DNA from: SIG588 sp045591985
Lineage (GTDB): Bacteria; Bacillota; Clostridia; Oscillospirales; Acutalibacteraceae
Assembly (NCBI GenBank): GCA_045591985.1
Contig: JAZNTV010000005.1
Coordinates: forward strand, 1 to 8,658
DNA length: 8,658 nt
Direction: 5' to 3'
In this document: positions 6,610 through 8,658 of the stretch, one piece after another
Layout of the letters: every line of letters starts with the position of its first letter
Numbering within the stretch: the stretch's first letter is position 1
Position numbers and translations under genes: made by a program
Notes under the pieces: generated by a model
Seen by the model: the letters and a program-made list of their open reading frames with translations, nothing else
What the model was told of the DNA's origin: nothing
Databases searched by the model: none

Positions 6610-8001
6610 ATGAAATTGAAATCGTCATTATCCTTCCTTCTCATATTCACACTCCTCCTCTGCCTCCCCCTGCCCGTCGCGGCAGAGGAAGCGACCCCCG
6701 AGGAATACACCAGCGCCGATGGCAACTACCGTTACACTCTCGAAAACGGTGAGGCAACGATTACATACGTTGCGAAAAATCTTATGGAAAACTCCTTAGA
6801 AATTCCCGCTTTTCTGGATGGTTATCCTGTTAAGCGCCTTGGCGACAATTGTATGTCATACTGCGACCGATACACGGATATCTATGTTAGCGAGGGAATT
6901 ACTAACATTGGGGAAAATGCGTTTCGCCAATGTAGCGGTTTTGTCCACTTGCCCCAGAGCATCACTATTATTGATGACGGAGCTTTTATTCGCGCATCCC
7001 TTTCCGCTCTTTATCTACCAAACATCGTCAGCATCGGGAACACCGCTTTTGCGGATGCTCTTGTTTCTACCGTTTACCTCGGTAATTCACTCCGCTCTAT
7101 AGGCGATGATGCGTTCCGCGGCTCTACCGTAGGAGAGATAATCACTATCCCCCAAAATGTTACTCACATAGGAAAAACTGCCTTTTCATTGTGCCCGTAC
7201 ATAGAGGGGTTCGAAGTCGATAAACAAAACCCGTATTTCTCTGATGCAGGAAACTGTTTGATTGATAAAGCAGGCGGCAAATTGTTAGCTTTCGGCAAGA
7301 ATGCAACGCTTCCTACTGATGGTACTATTACCGCAATTGGTTCTCTTGTTTTCAGTGAAAATCACACTTTAAAGGAAATTGCCATCCCAAACGGTGTAAC
7401 CACTATCGAAGAAAAGGCTTTTCTTGGATCGGAAATTACCAGTATTACACTTCCCAACACTCTAAAAGTCATTGACCAATCTGCCTTTGGTGTGCAATCC
7501 ATGTTAAAAACCGTCTATTATTCAGGGTCATCAAGCGAATGGAGTAACACCGAAATTGCTGCAGGGAATGATGCGCTTACTATTGCCGATATTCGGTTTT
7601 TAGGTGAAGACAGCACTACAACCACCACCGTGCCGACTACGACAGTGCCAACTACTACAACCGCCACTACCACCAAGATGCCGACTACAACCACAACGAC
7701 CACCACGACCAAAACGCCGACCACAACCGCAACAACGACTACCACTGCGACCACCGTTGGTGGCGAGGTGACAACTACCGACACCGCGACCACTACTGCG
7801 GTCACAGTGACTACGGAAACTCCCACCGAACCCTCAGCCACGGCGGCGATCACTACGACCACCGCCCCCACCGCTGCGGCGAATACCGACAGCGAAAAAG
7901 CCCCCTTCCCCTGGTGGGTGTTGCTCGTCATCCTCCCCGTAACAGCCGGTGTAGTCGTTACCGTAATTCTAATGAAGAAGAAACATCCTCCGACTGCCTA
8001 A
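6610..8001 (+). CDS. Secreted, membrane-anchored BspA-type leucine-rich-repeat surface protein (463 aa)
   Basis: Starts at ATG 6610 with AAGGAGG 7 nt upstream. Residues 1-25 are a signal peptide (MKLK, hydrophobic core to about residue 20, likely cut after AVAA-type Ala24-Ala25). Residues about 60-330 carry LRR_5/BspA repeats of about 23 residues, each with the pattern L/I-x-L/I-P-x-x-V/L-x-x-I-G-x-x-A-F, for example LPQSITIIDDGAF, IPQNVTHIGKTAF and LPNTLKVIDQSAF. Residues about 336-425 form a stalk made mostly of Thr, with Pro, Ala and Val, likely exposed and possibly O-glycosylated. Residues 434-454 are one membrane helix followed by KKK, so the protein is probably anchored with its N-terminus outside; there is no LPXTG motif. 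BspA-type proteins are known as surface adhesins that bind host or bacterial ligands, so adhesion is the likely role, by inference. The gene has its own promoter and terminator. It is transcribed away from the phage block. Confidence 0.9.
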   Translation: MKLKSSLSFLLIFTLLLCLPLPVAAEEATPEEYTSADGNYRYTLENGEATITYVAKNLMENSLEIPAFLDGYPVKRLGDNCMSYCDRYTDIYVSEGITNIGENAFRQCSGFVHLPQSITIIDDGAFIRASLSALYLPNIVSIGNTAFADALVSTVYLGNSLRSIGDDAFRGSTVGEIITIPQNVTHIGKTAFSLCPYIEGFEVDKQNPYFSDAGNCLIDKAGGKLLAFGKNATLPTDGTITAIGSLVFSENHTLKEIAIPNGVTTIEEKAFLGSEITSITLPNTLKVIDQSAFGVQSMLKTVYYSGSSSEWSNTEIAAGNDALTIADIRFLGEDSTTTTTVPTTTVPTTTTATTTKMPTTTTTTTTTKTPTTTATTTTTATTVGGEVTTTDTATTTAVTVTTETPTEPSATAAITTTTAPTAAANTDSEKAPFPWWVLLVILPVTAGVVVTVILMKKKHPPTA

Positions 8002-8006
8002 CCTCT

Positions 8007-8035
8007 CGCCTCCCCACCACGGGGAGGCGTTTTTT
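8007..8035 (+). terminator. Intrinsic terminator of the first LRR gene
   Basis: CGCCTCCCC (8007-8015) pairs perfectly with GGGGAGGCG (8021-8029) around a 5-base loop, followed immediately by six T (8030-8035). It begins 5 nt after the TAA stop of the first LRR gene, so the second LRR gene is transcribed from its own promoter. Confidence 0.93.
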
Positions 8036-8070
8036 GTTCCCTTTCCCCGGAGGTTATTGAAATTCCCTCC

Positions 8071-8176
8071 CGTTTGCGGTGCCCGAAACAGCTTTTACTC
8101 GCTGCCGCTCGTGCTGTTTCGACCGCGGCACTCGCTTATTGCTCGCTGTATCTGCCACCGGCAGCGCTCGCAAACG
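8071..8176. repeat. Nested inverted repeats between the two LRR genes
   Basis: The stretch between the terminator and the second promoter has no gene. It shows an outer pair CGTTTGCG (8071-8078) and CGCAAACG (8169-8176), an inner pair CGAAACAGC (8084-8092) and GCTGTTTCG (8113-8121) with a 20-base loop, and a small hairpin CTGCC/GGCAG (8152-8156, 8160-8164). GCTCG/CTCGC-type motifs recur in between. The layout suggests a foldable element such as a miniature mobile element or dispersed repeat, just upstream of the promoter at 8183. It has no target-site duplication or known family that I can recognise. Confidence 0.6.
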
Positions 8177-8182
8177 CGACCC

Positions 8183-8211
8183 TTTACATTTCCCCTCCAC
8201 CGTGGTATACT
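8183..8211 (+). promoter_or_regulatory. Sigma-A-type promoter of the second LRR gene
   Basis: TTTACA at 8183-8188 and TATACT at 8206-8211 with 17 bp between. The spacer contains CCTCCAC and the downstream sequence GTATGTAATC, as at the first LRR gene. Transcription would start near 8218, giving a leader of only about 30 nt. Confidence 0.8.
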
Positions 8212-8247
8212 ATGTATGTAATCATCCAACACTAAGGAGGTTTTTAC

Positions 8248-8658
8248 ATGAAATTGAAAGCCTTATTCACATTTTTCCTTGTTTTACTTCTGAGCTTTGC
8301 CCTCTCCGCACCGATAACAAGCACGGCCACCACCGAACCGCAAACCAATAAACTCAGTTCCGAGAACGGTGTGTTTGAGTACACAATTTCTGACGGAATA
8401 GCGGTTATAACCTCTGCACAGACTTACAACTTTAAAACCGTCCTTATTTTCCCTTCCACCATTGAAGGCTGTCCCGTTAAATTAGGCGATAATATGGAAC
8501 TGTTCTCTCACTTAGGTAATATTAACGAGGGTGTACTGGACGGGGTGATGTATATTGGTGACGAGGTTTTTACAAATGGATCAGATCATGTCATAAACGT
8601 CTCTCTTCCGGAAAGTTTAGTGAGCATTGGCAAATATTCTTTTTTGCAAGTTAGTCTA
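8248..8658 (+). CDS. Second BspA-type LRR surface protein, 3' end beyond the window
   Basis: ATG 8248 is preceded by the same AAGGAGG and TTTTTAC spacer as the first LRR gene, and the first four codons (MKLK) are also identical. The frame stays open for 137 codons to the window end. Residues 1 to about 27 are a signal peptide: MKLKALFTFFLVLLLSFALS, with likely cleavage near STA. A strand-rich start (NGVFEYTISDGIAVIT) matches the position of NYRYTLENGEATIT in the first protein. Further on, IEGCPVKLGDN aligns with LDGYPVKRLGDN of the first protein, and LPESLVSIGKYSF is a clear LRR_5 repeat. So it is a diverged paralogue of the neighbouring gene. Whether it also has a Thr-rich stalk and membrane anchor cannot be seen here. 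Confidence 0.87.
   Translation, partial: MKLKALFTFFLVLLLSFALSAPITSTATTEPQTNKLSSENGVFEYTISDGIAVITSAQTYNFKTVLIFPSTIEGCPVKLGDNMELFSHLGNINEGVLDGVMYIGDEVFTNGSDHVINVSLPESLVSIGKYSFLQVSL

Noticed and set aside
7518..7931. Minus-strand Val-rich frame of 137 codons
   Set aside because: It is simply the reverse of the Thr-codon stalk region of the LRR gene (ACN read backwards gives Val codons).

Overview
The window looks like a fragment from a low-G+C-type Gram-positive bacterium, most likely a gut Clostridia member (Oscillospiraceae/Ruminococcaceae-like). This is inferred from strong AGGAGG-type ribosome binding sites, a dockerin module, a Thr-rich-linker BspA-type leucine-rich-repeat surface protein and phage proteins typical of Firmicutes. 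Overall G+C is moderate to high, so this is not a classical AT-rich Clostridium. No rRNA, tRNA or CRISPR array was seen.

Region 1 (1-6461, minus strand) is a compact phage or prophage late-gene block. Read in its transcription direction (right to left) it contains: a possible 46-residue small ORF; a large two-part protein with an N-terminal papain-fold-like (NlpC/P60 or CHAP-like) hydrolase and two C-terminal pyocin-knob-like repeats; a GC-rich hairpin; a phiLC3-type small holin; an M15-family zinc peptidase (endolysin) carrying a complete two-repeat dockerin at its C-terminus; a 667-residue virion protein resembling tail-tube or stabilisation beta-propeller proteins; a 421-residue Ala/Glu-rich coiled-coil virion protein; and the first 100 codons of a baseplate-upper-like protein. 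The last one runs into a poly-C end (poly-G on the coding strand) that looks like a sequencing or assembly artefact. Gaps between genes are mostly short (holin to lysin 9 nt, lysin to propeller protein 4 nt, coiled-coil to baseplate-like protein 12 nt), so much of the block is probably co-transcribed. The lysis genes lie upstream of the virion genes, the reverse of the common tail-then-lysis order.

Region 2 (6462-8658, plus strand) is divergent from the phage block. It holds two tandem genes for secreted leucine-rich-repeat (BspA/LRR_5) proteins. The first is complete: signal peptide, LRR domain, Thr-rich stalk, C-terminal membrane anchor, then a clear intrinsic terminator. The second is cut by the window end. 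Each has its own sigma-A-type promoter (TTTACA, 17 bp, TATACT), and the promoter block, ribosome binding site and first four codons are nearly identical between the two, pointing to a duplicated expression cassette. The first copy has 41 extra leader bases that contain a perfect palindrome. A second set of nested inverted repeats lies between the two genes.

The most notable point is the dockerin-tagged phage lysin beside the holin. Dockerins normally dock enzymes onto cohesin scaffolds such as cellulosomes, so this lysin could be targeted to, or held at, the surface of a cohesin-bearing host.
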